Virus record (IMG/VR): IMGVR_UViG_3300035698_009726 | Coordinates: 1 to 22,217 of that record | Origin: a virus | Reading direction: 5' to 3' (one strand) | DNA length: 22,217 nucleotides | Shown here: one piece after another, positions 14,106-22,217 of the stretch | How positions within the stretch are numbered: position 1 is the stretch's first letter | Layout: each line of letters opens with the position of its first letter | Program-made: the position numbers and the translations under genes | The notes under the pieces: model-generated | Databases searched by the model: none | The model's input: the letters and a program-made list of their open reading frames with translations, nothing else | What the model was told of the DNA's origin: nothing

Positions 14106-16883
14106 ATGAATCAATCATATAGTAGTTTGACACAGATATTAAAAGATTTTTTTACAATACATCAAAAGACATTAAAAATCTTGTCACATCTAACTCAGTC
14201 AACTGTCACAAACGAAGATAAAATAAATTTTGAACTCACTTCTCCCAATGGAGATATTAAGAGTTTTAGTGTGCCTTCTTTTTCTGTGATTCTGAGGAAG
14301 ATGAATCAGATGGAAGGAAATCTTCAGAGATTGAATGATATAAAAAATAGAGAATTTGGCCATCCTGTTTTTGGGAAAGAGTCAATATCTGAACCAGGAA
14401 AGATAACAGGAATTCAAACTCCCACAATGTTCAGCAAGAAACCCAATTGGTTTTTTGATAATTTAATAAATCCAATGATGTATATTAATTTGGATGTATC
14501 AAAATGGGTTCATCCTCAGACTAAATATATGATTTCTCACAGATTAATTTTAAAATTGGACACCACACAGAAACAAAATTATTATAAGAACAAGATAGAA
14601 GAATCTGAAGAAGTTATAAAATATAATGACATTGTTAAAAAACTAAATGAGCAAGGGATTCTATATGAAATAGATGAAGAACAACATACCCTTCCTGCGT
14701 TGGTTTTACCAAAATCTGGAAAATTTACAGTGCTGGATATTTTTTCAGATATTATAGAGAGTCAAGTATATCCATTCTTAAGGAAATATTCTTTTGCATC
14801 TATTGAATATACAGATACCATTAATAACATATCAAAGATTTTACAAAAAGGGGATGTACTTTTAACACCTCATGGAGAAACTGAATATAATGTTGTTGAT
14901 GTAGATCAAGACAATAATAATGTCACTTTGGGAATAGGCGTGGGATATGAAATAGTTCCAATTGGGACGGATGTGTTGTGCATTTCGAGTGAAATGAAAG
15001 GGAAGAAAGAACTTCATTTGTCTGTTGGTCCGGATGAGGTAAATATCGTATTTTTAAAAACCACAGATCCTTATTATCACACAACCACGGAAGATTGGGG
15101 AGAAGGATTTTCTTATAGGACAGATGACCTTACTATTAATTTGGGTGATGGACAAGATCCTATGTCATTGAAAAGTTTTTATAATGCATATGCTCAAGAT
15201 TTTACTACGATATTAGATGGGGCAACAAAAGAAAATCAAATAGGGTCATATTATGGTGTTCAGCCTAATGCTCCAGAACTTGTCCAAGCAAATTTTGTTG
15301 TTGATAGAATTAATAAACATCGCAAAGGTTCTGAAAATGAAGACAAGATTAAAATGCTTTTTAAACATAAAGCAGAATTAGAGCAAGAGTCTGATCAGTT
15401 AACTACTTTAATAGCCTCCTTGCCAGTAAGCGAAAGGGTGCAGCCAACCGGACATAAATTGATAATTGATGCAACAATTTTAGAATTGGACAAAGAAATC
15501 AAAGACACAGTTAAGGTCTTTGCAGAAGGTACTTATGTTGTGACTCCAAAATATGCAATAAAAGGGTTCTGGCCAATTCCAGCAAAGCCATATCATGAGA
15601 AAACAGGAGATCAGGAAATTGTACAGTTTGAGGTTGCGTATAGATATTTGGATTTACATAACAACCCTTCCTCTTCTGTAAGAATAGTATATTTAGAAAG
15701 TACTGGAGATCAAGTCACTGGGAACTTTTCTCAATGGACAAATATAAAAGGATCTTTAAGGGAAAAAGAATATGACGAATTGCTTGGAAAGATGGTTTGG
15801 TCGAAAGAAGATCCAGGAGATTCAAGCCAAATAAATATAAATCAAATTCAAGTTCCTATAAATCACAATGAACGAGTTGAAGTTAGAGTGCGGGCATTGA
15901 CCGAAGCAGGATATCCTTTAAATCCTATTGCATCTGAATGGAGCAATACAGTTGTTATAGATTTCCCTCGAGATGAATTTGTAGACGATTTTGAATCTGT
16001 TTTGATGTATCAAAATTTACAATTTTATTCGTTACAATCAGAATTTAAAGAATGCTGTGAGGCTAATAAGTTAGCAATTAAAGAAATTAATGATAAGGTT
16101 GATTTATGGAGCGCTACTATTCAACGGGTTGACGCTTTGTCAAAAACTTTGGACGAGCAACTTAACCCAACTCATTATGGATATACTTGTCCTACCGGAC
16201 CACCGGGTTTTAGTAGTGTCCCGACTGTGAGTCCATCAGTCGGGGCCGGAACATGTGACGGACAATTAAATGTTTCAGGTACAGGATGTATCGGTCAAAC
16301 ATTGACGTACGAGTTTAGTTTGACAGGAGATTTAGAGTTTACATCATATTCTGCAGTTGCTGCAGCGGATGATTGTATTTATTTGTTTGATGATAGTACA
16401 GTAAGATTGGTACAGGGAGCAACAGAATTAACACCATTGTCTGCTGATGTTAGTAATCCTAAACTTGGTAAAGGTCGCTTTGTTATAGATGCTGCAGGAT
16501 CTTGGTTTGGTGTTGTTGAATCTGGAGATCTTCAGATAACATCTAACAGTTTGATAGAGGCTGTTGATTGTTCTTGTGATCCAGTATTAGTTAATAAAAC
16601 ACCTGCAATAGTACAATCACCACATGCACAAATTAACTTTGAATTAAATGGAGCAATATTTGCAGCAGTTTCTGATATACCTTGTGAGTATAAATTTGAT
16701 AGTATGGTACTTAGCCCTCCAGCTGGAATAGATATTACAGCTTATGACCATACATTATCAAGTGCTACTGCTGGTTATGGGTTGTTTGATTCTACTCTTG
16801 CATCTGGATCATATGAACTTATTATGAATACTGGTCAAGCTGATGAATTAATAGCAGAGCCTATAGTAACTGTCACGATATAA
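14106..16883 (+). CDS. Large baseplate/fibre protein with FN3-like domain, collagen-like stub and Ig-like C-terminus
   Basis: A 925-residue protein. The N-terminal ~100 residues are helical (SLTQILKDFFTIHQKTLKILSH style, MNQMEGNLQRLNDIKN). Residues ~395-440 are a second helical region. Residues ~505-620 resemble an FN3 module (VQFEVAYRYLD..., VRIVYLE..., ERVEVRVRALTEAGYPLNPI, then SEWSNTVVIDFP, the W-S-N and strand-G end). A helical segment with C650-C651 and the short CPTGPPGF stub (695-702) then lead to two Ig-like, Thr/Ser/Asp-rich domains up to the end. FN3 and Ig modules in phage tails usually give weak carbohydrate or surface binding. It follows the M15 gene by 27 nt. A baseplate-peripheral or fibre role is inferred; I recognise no named family. 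Confidence 0.7.
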   Translation: MNQSYSSLTQILKDFFTIHQKTLKILSHLTQSTVTNEDKINFELTSPNGDIKSFSVPSFSVILRKMNQMEGNLQRLNDIKNREFGHPVFGKESISEPGKITGIQTPTMFSKKPNWFFDNLINPMMYINLDVSKWVHPQTKYMISHRLILKLDTTQKQNYYKNKIEESEEVIKYNDIVKKLNEQGILYEIDEEQHTLPALVLPKSGKFTVLDIFSDIIESQVYPFLRKYSFASIEYTDTINNISKILQKGDVLLTPHGETEYNVVDVDQDNNNVTLGIGVGYEIVPIGTDVLCISSEMKGKKELHLSVGPDEVNIVFLKTTDPYYHTTTEDWGEGFSYRTDDLTINLGDGQDPMSLKSFYNAYAQDFTTILDGATKENQIGSYYGVQPNAPELVQANFVVDRINKHRKGSENEDKIKMLFKHKAELEQESDQLTTLIASLPVSERVQPTGHKLIIDATILELDKEIKDTVKVFAEGTYVVTPKYAIKGFWPIPAKPYHEKTGDQEIVQFEVAYRYLDLHNNPSSSVRIVYLESTGDQVTGNFSQWTNIKGSLREKEYDELLGKMVWSKEDPGDSSQININQIQVPINHNERVEVRVRALTEAGYPLNPIASEWSNTVVIDFPRDEFVDDFESVLMYQNLQFYSLQSEFKECCEANKLAIKEINDKVDLWSATIQRVDALSKTLDEQLNPTHYGYTCPTGPPGFSSVPTVSPSVGAGTCDGQLNVSGTGCIGQTLTYEFSLTGDLEFTSYSAVAAADDCIYLFDDSTVRLVQGATELTPLSADVSNPKLGKGRFVIDAAGSWFGVVESGDLQITSNSLIEAVDCSCDPVLVNKTPAIVQSPHAQINFELNGAIFAAVSDIPCEYKFDSMVLSPPAGIDITAYDHTLSSATAGYGLFDSTLASGSYELIMNTGQADELIAEPIVTVTI
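16220..16244 (+). repeat. GC-rich inverted repeat inside the 925-residue gene
   Basis: CCCGACTG (16220-16227) and CAGTCGGG (16237-16244) are perfect 8-bp arms with a 9-nt loop. They stand out in the surrounding AT-rich coding sequence, and lie just after the codons for the CPTGPPGF stub, where the helical part gives way to Ig-like domains. No T-run follows, so it is not a standard terminator. Confidence 0.6.
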
Positions 16884-16898
16884 TAAAATAGGAACCAA

Positions 16899-19322
16899 AT
16901 GAATCTGAACAATGGAAATACCTCATTAATTTACTCTTCCACTCCGAAGCTAACAAGCAATTTAAAAGTTGCTGTGGCTTCGGATGGCATTTATTTAAAT
17001 TCAATACATAGTAACAATATACTAAAAGACGTAGTTCTTCAGAAATATCGTATTCACAAAGATTCCGAATATGGAACAGACCTGGCCAATTTCTGGGCAC
17101 AAGGAGATGAAAAATTTAATTCTGTTGTTTGGAAGTTAGAGGACGAAAGTGAGTTTAACGCAAAACCGAAACTCAACAAAAATGTTTACTATAAAAATAC
17201 TTTTTCTTATTTTGCTCCTCTTTGGTTAAATGGCCAAGTAATGCCGTATTATTTTGTAATTTTTAAAGTAAAAGACTTTGTGTTTGACATTCAAAAAATT
17301 ACAGACTACGAGACCTTTGCAAAGGAAACATTATATAAGAGTGAAATTTTAGCCACTTATGACTTCACTTCTTCTACAACACTCGGGAGTTATCTTAGAA
17401 ATTTTGAAGATGCAATACCATTAAACACCTGGGAAATTTTAAATTCAACTACTATTTTATTAAATGGCATTGTTAAAAAAACAGGCGTGGCTGCGTCTCT
17501 TCCAATAATTGTTGATGATTCTTCTTTGGTAACGGACGCTCAAGTATTGGAATATTTTTGGGAGTCTGGGTTAATATCATCTAAATTAATAAACTTTGAA
17601 TTCTTTTTCTCGGACGAAGATCAAATAGATCCTTCACAATATTATGGAGTATATTTTACTAAAGAAGAAGCTACTAAATTTAGATTAGATTTTGATAAGC
17701 ACAATCAAGAAATATTCCCATATATTGAAGACCCTTATATTTGGAGACGCTCAGATTTATATCCACTCTCGGACCCAACAGGAATACGACTTCATGTCGG
17801 AACATGGGACGCCACAATTTCTAAAATCTTTGATTATAACTGTGATGAGTACGGAACTGACTATCCATTTAATTACAATCCTTATTGTCCAGGAGCATTG
17901 TGGATTGATGACATTCCTTATGGTGAAGATTATGGACTTGATTCCTCTTTAGAATCTGGAGATGATTATGGTGTTGATCTTGCAGTAGGAACTTCAAACA
18001 TTACAATTTTAGATTACTGGCTTTATTGTGCATACGATTTTGATTATCTAACAAATTCAAACGGAAGATTCTTTTATGCATTAGAAGATGTAAACAAAAG
18101 ATTTTATGGAGTGAAGGAATATGGAGAAGATATTATTCTTGCAAATACTGACAATGTTAACTTGGAAAACTTTTATGGCATAGATCCAAACAAAAATATT
18201 CAAATTCCAGGAAACGTATTAAAAACAGAAGGTTATGATAATTTAAGACTTACCTTTGCAAGACAAGACATCAACAAGATATTTTATCCTGGTGACTATA
18301 TGGTGATTAGATGTGGGATGATTGGACAAAGCTATGAATGGAGAGTTTACGCAGACTATGGTAATTGCTGTGAGGCAAATGAGATATGTTATCATGAAGC
18401 CCCTACCATAAAATTTAAAAGTTGTGATCTGACTTTTACAAGGTATAGCAATTCTGTGATCCTAGAAGCTAAATTAGAGGAAATGAATAGATTGGAAGAA
18501 GGAGATTCAATTCATCTTTCTTGTGATGAGTTTAAAAATATAGAATTTACAATAGACAAAATTGTTTATAATCATTCAGATAATACCAATACAGTTACAA
18601 TTTTAGATGTTAACGGAGAACATTTTAGAAAATGTTTAGATGTTGACACGATGGTCTTCGATTATGAAGGAAGATCTTATTATTTTGGATACTTTGACCC
18701 AAGAGGAACGATTGATCAACTCGGCAAAAAGTTGGAACATGTTTTTAATTTATTCCCTAATAGACTTTATGACATTGTAGAATACCAAAATGAGATAATT
18801 TTTAAAGGAAAATTCCCAGGAAATGTATTTTCTCCGTTTTTGTTCGAGTATCATTTTGAAGAGGGAAGTACAAATTTAAATAGTATTTTATTGAATAACA
18901 AACCTCTTAAAGGAACCACTTTTTATGATAGTCATCAGAATCCATTAATATTGAGAAAAAGAGGAAAGATAGAGTTTTTTGGAAAGTCTGCAATTGATAA
19001 CGGCGTAAGATTTTATATAGACAGAATTTGGACAGATGAAAACTTAAATGGTTCGGAGTTAATATCTACAAAACATAGAAAGGTGCCGTTAGTTACAAAG
19101 TATTTTGAAAATAACACACATTTTTATTCAAACTATCTTGAAGCTCCTATTCAATATGGAAATACATTGATAAGATATAACAATTTACAGAAGTATGCAG
19201 TCTTACAAATTGATGACAAAGAACCTCCGGTGTTTGAGAGTTCTAGTGGAATGATAAGTGCTAATTATGAGTTTCTCCCTAAAATGGTAAAATTTATATT
19301 GAATCCACAAACAGAATTATAA
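16899..19322 (+). CDS. Large virion structural protein, unknown family
   Basis: An 807-residue Tyr/Asp/Asn-rich protein with mixed beta character and no signal peptide, membrane segment or recognised enzymatic motif. The N-terminal part (LKVAVASDGIYLNSIHSNNI; FAPLWLNGQVMPYYFVIFKV) reads as beta-sandwich. Residues ~345-365 are acidic and glycine-rich (IPYGEDYGLDSSLESGDDYG). A Cys-rich stretch lies at 489-510 (GNCCEANEICYH..., KFKSCDLTF), with C490-C491 in a CCEAN pentapeptide also present in the preceding protein. The gene starts 15 nt after the 925-residue gene behind AGGAACCAA, a partial ribosome-binding site, and co-transcription with its neighbours is likely. Structural role is inferred from size, composition and context only. 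Confidence 0.68.
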   Translation: MNLNNGNTSLIYSSTPKLTSNLKVAVASDGIYLNSIHSNNILKDVVLQKYRIHKDSEYGTDLANFWAQGDEKFNSVVWKLEDESEFNAKPKLNKNVYYKNTFSYFAPLWLNGQVMPYYFVIFKVKDFVFDIQKITDYETFAKETLYKSEILATYDFTSSTTLGSYLRNFEDAIPLNTWEILNSTTILLNGIVKKTGVAASLPIIVDDSSLVTDAQVLEYFWESGLISSKLINFEFFFSDEDQIDPSQYYGVYFTKEEATKFRLDFDKHNQEIFPYIEDPYIWRRSDLYPLSDPTGIRLHVGTWDATISKIFDYNCDEYGTDYPFNYNPYCPGALWIDDIPYGEDYGLDSSLESGDDYGVDLAVGTSNITILDYWLYCAYDFDYLTNSNGRFFYALEDVNKRFYGVKEYGEDIILANTDNVNLENFYGIDPNKNIQIPGNVLKTEGYDNLRLTFARQDINKIFYPGDYMVIRCGMIGQSYEWRVYADYGNCCEANEICYHEAPTIKFKSCDLTFTRYSNSVILEAKLEEMNRLEEGDSIHLSCDEFKNIEFTIDKIVYNHSDNTNTVTILDVNGEHFRKCLDVDTMVFDYEGRSYYFGYFDPRGTIDQLGKKLEHVFNLFPNRLYDIVEYQNEIIFKGKFPGNVFSPFLFEYHFEEGSTNLNSILLNNKPLKGTTFYDSHQNPLILRKRGKIEFFGKSAIDNGVRFYIDRIWTDENLNGSELISTKHRKVPLVTKYFENNTHFYSNYLEAPIQYGNTLIRYNNLQKYAVLQIDDKEPPVFESSSGMISANYEFLPKMVKFILNPQTEL

Positions 19323-19368
19323 TATATAGAGTAATGTTTACAAACTAAAATTTTAGATTCGGATTATT

Positions 19369-20772
19369 ATGGCTGATGAGTATTCAAAAATACGAATAGA
19401 AACCACGCAAAGTAACTTGGTGATAGAACGTTTACGAAAAAGTGATACGTTTGGAAATGTACTTGACAAAATAAACAAGAATTTTGAAGAGGTACAGGAA
19501 AACGGCGGCGGACCGTTGGGGCAGTTAGGGCCACAAGGTAAGCCAGGATGTAGAGGCGTTCCTGGTCCAGTTGGGAAAGCAGGGGAATCAGATTTGAACT
19601 GGAAAAATATTCTTTCAGAGAAGTGTGACAGTGAAGAGCCTAATAACGAGACTGATGCTGAGATCATCATGAATAGGCTAACTAATCGTTCTTTGCTTCT
19701 TACTAATTTAATTCTGACCGATGATGACCTTATTAAATTAAAAGATATATCGTCTGTTGAAGAGACTATGGAAAAAGTCTCTAATACTTTTTCGGAATAT
19801 AAACTTAAGGTTTACAATGGTCAAAGTACCGGAAGAGGAGAACATGTTCATTTAGTGAACTCTGCCGCGGCACAGGATAACTTTTATTATTTGTGTAAAT
19901 CAGGATTTACAATTTCAAATGATTGGTTCGCCACCGGAGTGAACAGAGAAATTTTGAGAATAAGTGGTCAAAGAAATGCACAAATAAATAATCATTATTT
20001 AGACGCTGAATTTAATGTAGATTTGTTTAGTATTCGTAACAGAGAGTCTTCCCAATCTTTAGAAATAGATCCCGGATCTATAGTTGATAGTGTTCATAAA
20101 CTTCGTTTGACATTAGACACTCAGACAGCACAGAATGAGGTAAATCTTCCAGATAAAAAAGGATACAATTCTGTATGGACAGATGTTCTGCAAAGAGGAG
20201 AAACTTGGGAAATTACATCTGAATCTGATCTAAAAATTTATAAAAGTATTATCTGGGATTCCTCATATACTCCTTATGATATTGCGGAGGATGGAGATCA
20301 TTGGATTGAACTTCATGAAGATTCTTATATAAGATTTAAAAGGAACAATGATTTAGTGCTTGTTGATTTTCATTTAGGCGTAAAAAGAGATCCTTTACAA
20401 GATAACTTCACGTTAAGAACTCTTCAAGTTAGAGTGAATGTCCCAACAGTTGCCATGCGTACAATCGGGTGGTATCCAACGTCAATTTTGGAAAATGAAA
20501 GTATTTTAGAAGATAGTTCCGCAGAAAGCTTTTATGGACATTTTAAAATAGATAGTGTTGATTATGGGGATGGGACGTATAGTTTTCAGATAACTAATAA
20601 AATCCCAGCAGAAATCTATAACATGACATTTGACAGCACCACAGGAACCAATGAATTGTTTTGGATAACAGGACAAACATGGGCAACTATAGCAGATAGT
20701 GATACGGTTTGTGAATTGTTAGAAATCGTTCAAGAATCTGTGTGTCCAAATGTTGTAATTCAACAAAGTTAA
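19369..20772 (+). CDS. Collagen-like virion protein with IN-x-NF anchor motif
   Basis: A 467-residue protein. Residues 25-39 hold S-D-x8-I-N-x-N-F, matching the 274-residue fibre-like protein with the same spacing. This leads directly into nine unbroken G-x-y triplets (residues 48-74: GPL GQL GPQ GKP GCR GVP GPV GKA GES), long enough for a short collagen-like trimeric stem. A helical segment (~90-145) and a beta C-terminal region follow (TWEITSESDLKIYKSIIWD; DGDHWIELHEDSYIRF; QLEIVQES-like end). Collagen-like stems are common in phage fibres and tail-tip proteins. The N-terminal anchor, trimeric stem and distal beta domain suggest a fibre or spike bound to the baseplate. No receptor-binding motif is recognisable. 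Confidence 0.72.
   Translation: MADEYSKIRIETTQSNLVIERLRKSDTFGNVLDKINKNFEEVQENGGGPLGQLGPQGKPGCRGVPGPVGKAGESDLNWKNILSEKCDSEEPNNETDAEIIMNRLTNRSLLLTNLILTDDDLIKLKDISSVEETMEKVSNTFSEYKLKVYNGQSTGRGEHVHLVNSAAAQDNFYYLCKSGFTISNDWFATGVNREILRISGQRNAQINNHYLDAEFNVDLFSIRNRESSQSLEIDPGSIVDSVHKLRLTLDTQTAQNEVNLPDKKGYNSVWTDVLQRGETWEITSESDLKIYKSIIWDSSYTPYDIAEDGDHWIELHEDSYIRFKRNNDLVLVDFHLGVKRDPLQDNFTLRTLQVRVNVPTVAMRTIGWYPTSILENESILEDSSAESFYGHFKIDSVDYGDGTYSFQITNKIPAEIYNMTFDSTTGTNELFWITGQTWATIADSDTVCELLEIVQESVCPNVVIQQS
19510..19590 (+). repeat. Nine collagen-like Gly-x-y codon triplets
   Basis: The segment encodes nine consecutive Gly-x-y units with Pro at several x or y positions, and one Cys at an x position (GCR). 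Gly codons are mixed (GGA, GGG, GGT, GGC), so this is protein-level repetition rather than a recent DNA expansion. It is also richer in G and C than its surroundings. Confidence 0.9.
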
Positions 20773-20789
20773 CAAAAAAAGAGATATAA

Positions 20790-22217
20790 ATGAGAGTTAA
20801 TGCAGTTGCAAATAGTGAAATTACGTATTCTGTTAAAAGAGCAGATGGTACAAATGTAGACGCCATTAATTGGACGTTTTATTGGTCCATAATTCAATCA
20901 TCCAGTCAGGAATTAGGAGAGATAGTAAGCTCGAGCATTGCAAATGAGTATTGTGTCGTAAAATGGAGAGAGCCTTCGGCAGCATATCCATCTACCGTCC
21001 CAAGACAATTAAGATGCTCAGTTGATGTTATTGATGCTTCAGGGGTGGAAACTTGTATACAAACGACAATAATAGAAGTTATGGTCGCTTCCGCGGCAGT
21101 TCCTACTGACATAGTTTTAGACGGAGGGTCAGGTTATACGGCTCCTCCTGGATTAACTTGTCCAACAGCTCCATGTAGCATGTTAAATACTGACGGAAGT
21201 ATTGGACCTGTACGCCTAATAGATCAATGCCAAAAAGTAGGAGAAGACCTTGATTTTACAGTAAGAGGATCTACAGGCGTTGCAAATTATTGGTGGGAAA
21301 CAGATGACAAATCAAGTTTTGTGGTTGATTCTGTTCCAGTCGGACGAGAATTAATGACCATTCCAGATTCATCTTTCAATAGTGAAGCTACGGTAAGATG
21401 GACAAATGATATACCTTCTAACTCATCAGACGGAAGTTATTATATTACTGTCTATGCAACAGACACAACAGGTATAGCATCTAACACTGCAAAGATAAGG
21501 TTAAAACTTCTTCCATTAACACCTTTATTTACAGTAATTGCTCCGGACGAGCATCCAGAAGATGTTAAATACATAGACATAGTTCAAAGAAATAGAATAG
21601 TACAATGGCTTTTAGCGAATATTAAAAGATATCCAGAGTGGTATAATGTAGAATATTGGCTTGAAGTAGGAGAAGTGATTACAGAATGTCCTATTGGACC
21701 AACTGGACCATGTGAAGGAAGTTTAGATTCCCATTATACAGGAGCCAATTGGTTGCTTTCTGGTGGCACGTTAATCAATCTTTTAGACAGTGACATATTA
21801 AGCATTAAAAATAGTATCAGTGGAGATGACTATACTCTTACAGATTCAGTTGCTCTTCCATTAGAAAATCCTTGGATTATTGGAGATCCAGAACGTTATA
21901 GAATTAAACTGCATGTTAATTTCTTTGAGAATAGCAGTTGCGGACTTTCTACAGTTCTTCCTCATCAGGATTATGTTGTAGAATATTGTCCATCAGTTAT
22001 AGCTGGAGGAACGGGTCTTATTTTCAAAACAGATTCGTGCCCAACAGGAATTCCGGGTCCTTATGATCCAATCACTTTTGTCCCTGATGTTCCAATATCT
22101 CCATCTGGGCCTCCTGCTCCAGCTCCAACGGTACCATCTGGTTCATCTGCAGGTTCATCTGCTGGCCCAACATGCACAGCTAGCTATACAGCATCAACTG
22201 ACGGGTATACAATGTTA
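20790..22217 (+). CDS. Large Ig-like, Cys- and Pro-rich virion protein (3' truncated)
   Basis: The frame from ATG 20790 stays open for 476 codons to the right edge, so the C-terminus is missing. It starts 17 nt after the collagen-like gene. Residues ~1-100 look like an Ig-like domain (SEITYSVKRADGTNVDAINW...; LRCSVDVIDASGVETC). A linker with TCPTAPC follows (~125-131), then a second Ig-like domain (~145-235, ending SYYITVYATDTTGIASNTAK). Next is a helix (DIVQRNRIVQWLLANIKRYP), the Cys-flanked CPIGPTGPC (300-308), another beta domain, CPTGIPGPY (417-425) and a Pro/Ser/Gly linker (PSGPPAPAPTVPSGSSAG, about 441-458). Modular Ig domains joined by Cys-Pro-Gly stubs fit a long fibre or baseplate-peripheral protein. 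I recognise no specific family. Confidence 0.7.
   Translation, partial: MRVNAVANSEITYSVKRADGTNVDAINWTFYWSIIQSSSQELGEIVSSSIANEYCVVKWREPSAAYPSTVPRQLRCSVDVIDASGVETCIQTTIIEVMVASAAVPTDIVLDGGSGYTAPPGLTCPTAPCSMLNTDGSIGPVRLIDQCQKVGEDLDFTVRGSTGVANYWWETDDKSSFVVDSVPVGRELMTIPDSSFNSEATVRWTNDIPSNSSDGSYYITVYATDTTGIASNTAKIRLKLLPLTPLFTVIAPDEHPEDVKYIDIVQRNRIVQWLLANIKRYPEWYNVEYWLEVGEVITECPIGPTGPCEGSLDSHYTGANWLLSGGTLINLLDSDILSIKNSISGDDYTLTDSVALPLENPWIIGDPERYRIKLHVNFFENSSCGLSTVLPHQDYVVEYCPSVIAGGTGLIFKTDSCPTGIPGPYDPITFVPDVPISPSGPPAPAPTVPSGSSAGSSAGPTCTASYTASTDGYTML

Noticed and set aside
1-22217. tRNA genes, origins, integrase or attachment sites
   Set aside because: Scanning the few non-coding gaps (the longest are 65 bp or less apart from the 2617-2710 remnant) shows none; the rest is coding.

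Overview
The window looks like part of the late structural region of a large contractile-tailed phage (myovirus) with a T4-like baseplate. All supportable genes lie on the + strand, are tightly packed, and include a GPW/gp25 wedge protein, a gp6/Baseplate_J-like wedge protein, several very large beta-rich virion proteins and a peptidoglycan peptidase. The DNA is AT-rich. Most starts follow A-rich leaders with weak or no Shine-Dalgarno sequence, and one gene encodes a histone H1-like (Hc1) protein of the type common in Bacteroidota. I therefore infer a Bacteroidota (possibly flavobacterial) host. No integrase, tRNA, CRISPR array or replication gene is visible.

Layout: (a) 1-2616 is an accessory, endonuclease-rich segment. 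It holds a 5'-truncated zinc-finger/PD-(D/E)XK homing endonuclease with seven 23-residue repeats, two small proteins sharing an N-terminal tag, then a two-gene mobile unit: a 59-residue MerR/IS607-type HTH protein overlapping a GIY-YIG homing endonuclease. Three phased TTACAYA repeats lie in front of that unit. (b) 2610-5042 holds the wedge genes: gp25-like (N-terminal part apparently scattered over three frames), gp6-like, and a small unknown. (c) 5058-10676 holds a 1443-residue virion protein with Ig/PKD-like domains and repeated Trp-Asp motifs, a small fibre-like protein, and a 133-residue protein carrying the same N-terminal tag as the two small proteins in (a). A perfect hairpin terminator follows. 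(d) 10736-22217 holds the Hc1 histone-like gene, a 775-residue structural protein, an M15 peptidase, then four large putative baseplate/fibre proteins with FN3/Ig-like domains and short collagen-like, Cys-flanked stretches. The last runs off the window.

Working model: gp25-like and gp6-like proteins form the baseplate wedge, the M15 enzyme is the tail-associated wall hydrolase, and the large beta-rich proteins form baseplate periphery and fibres. The tagged small proteins look like internal (capsid-packaged) proteins processed by a T4 gp21-type prohead protease. The strongest points for follow-up are that shared tag, the three-frame gp25 N-terminus beside a homing endonuclease, and the phage-encoded histone H1-like protein.
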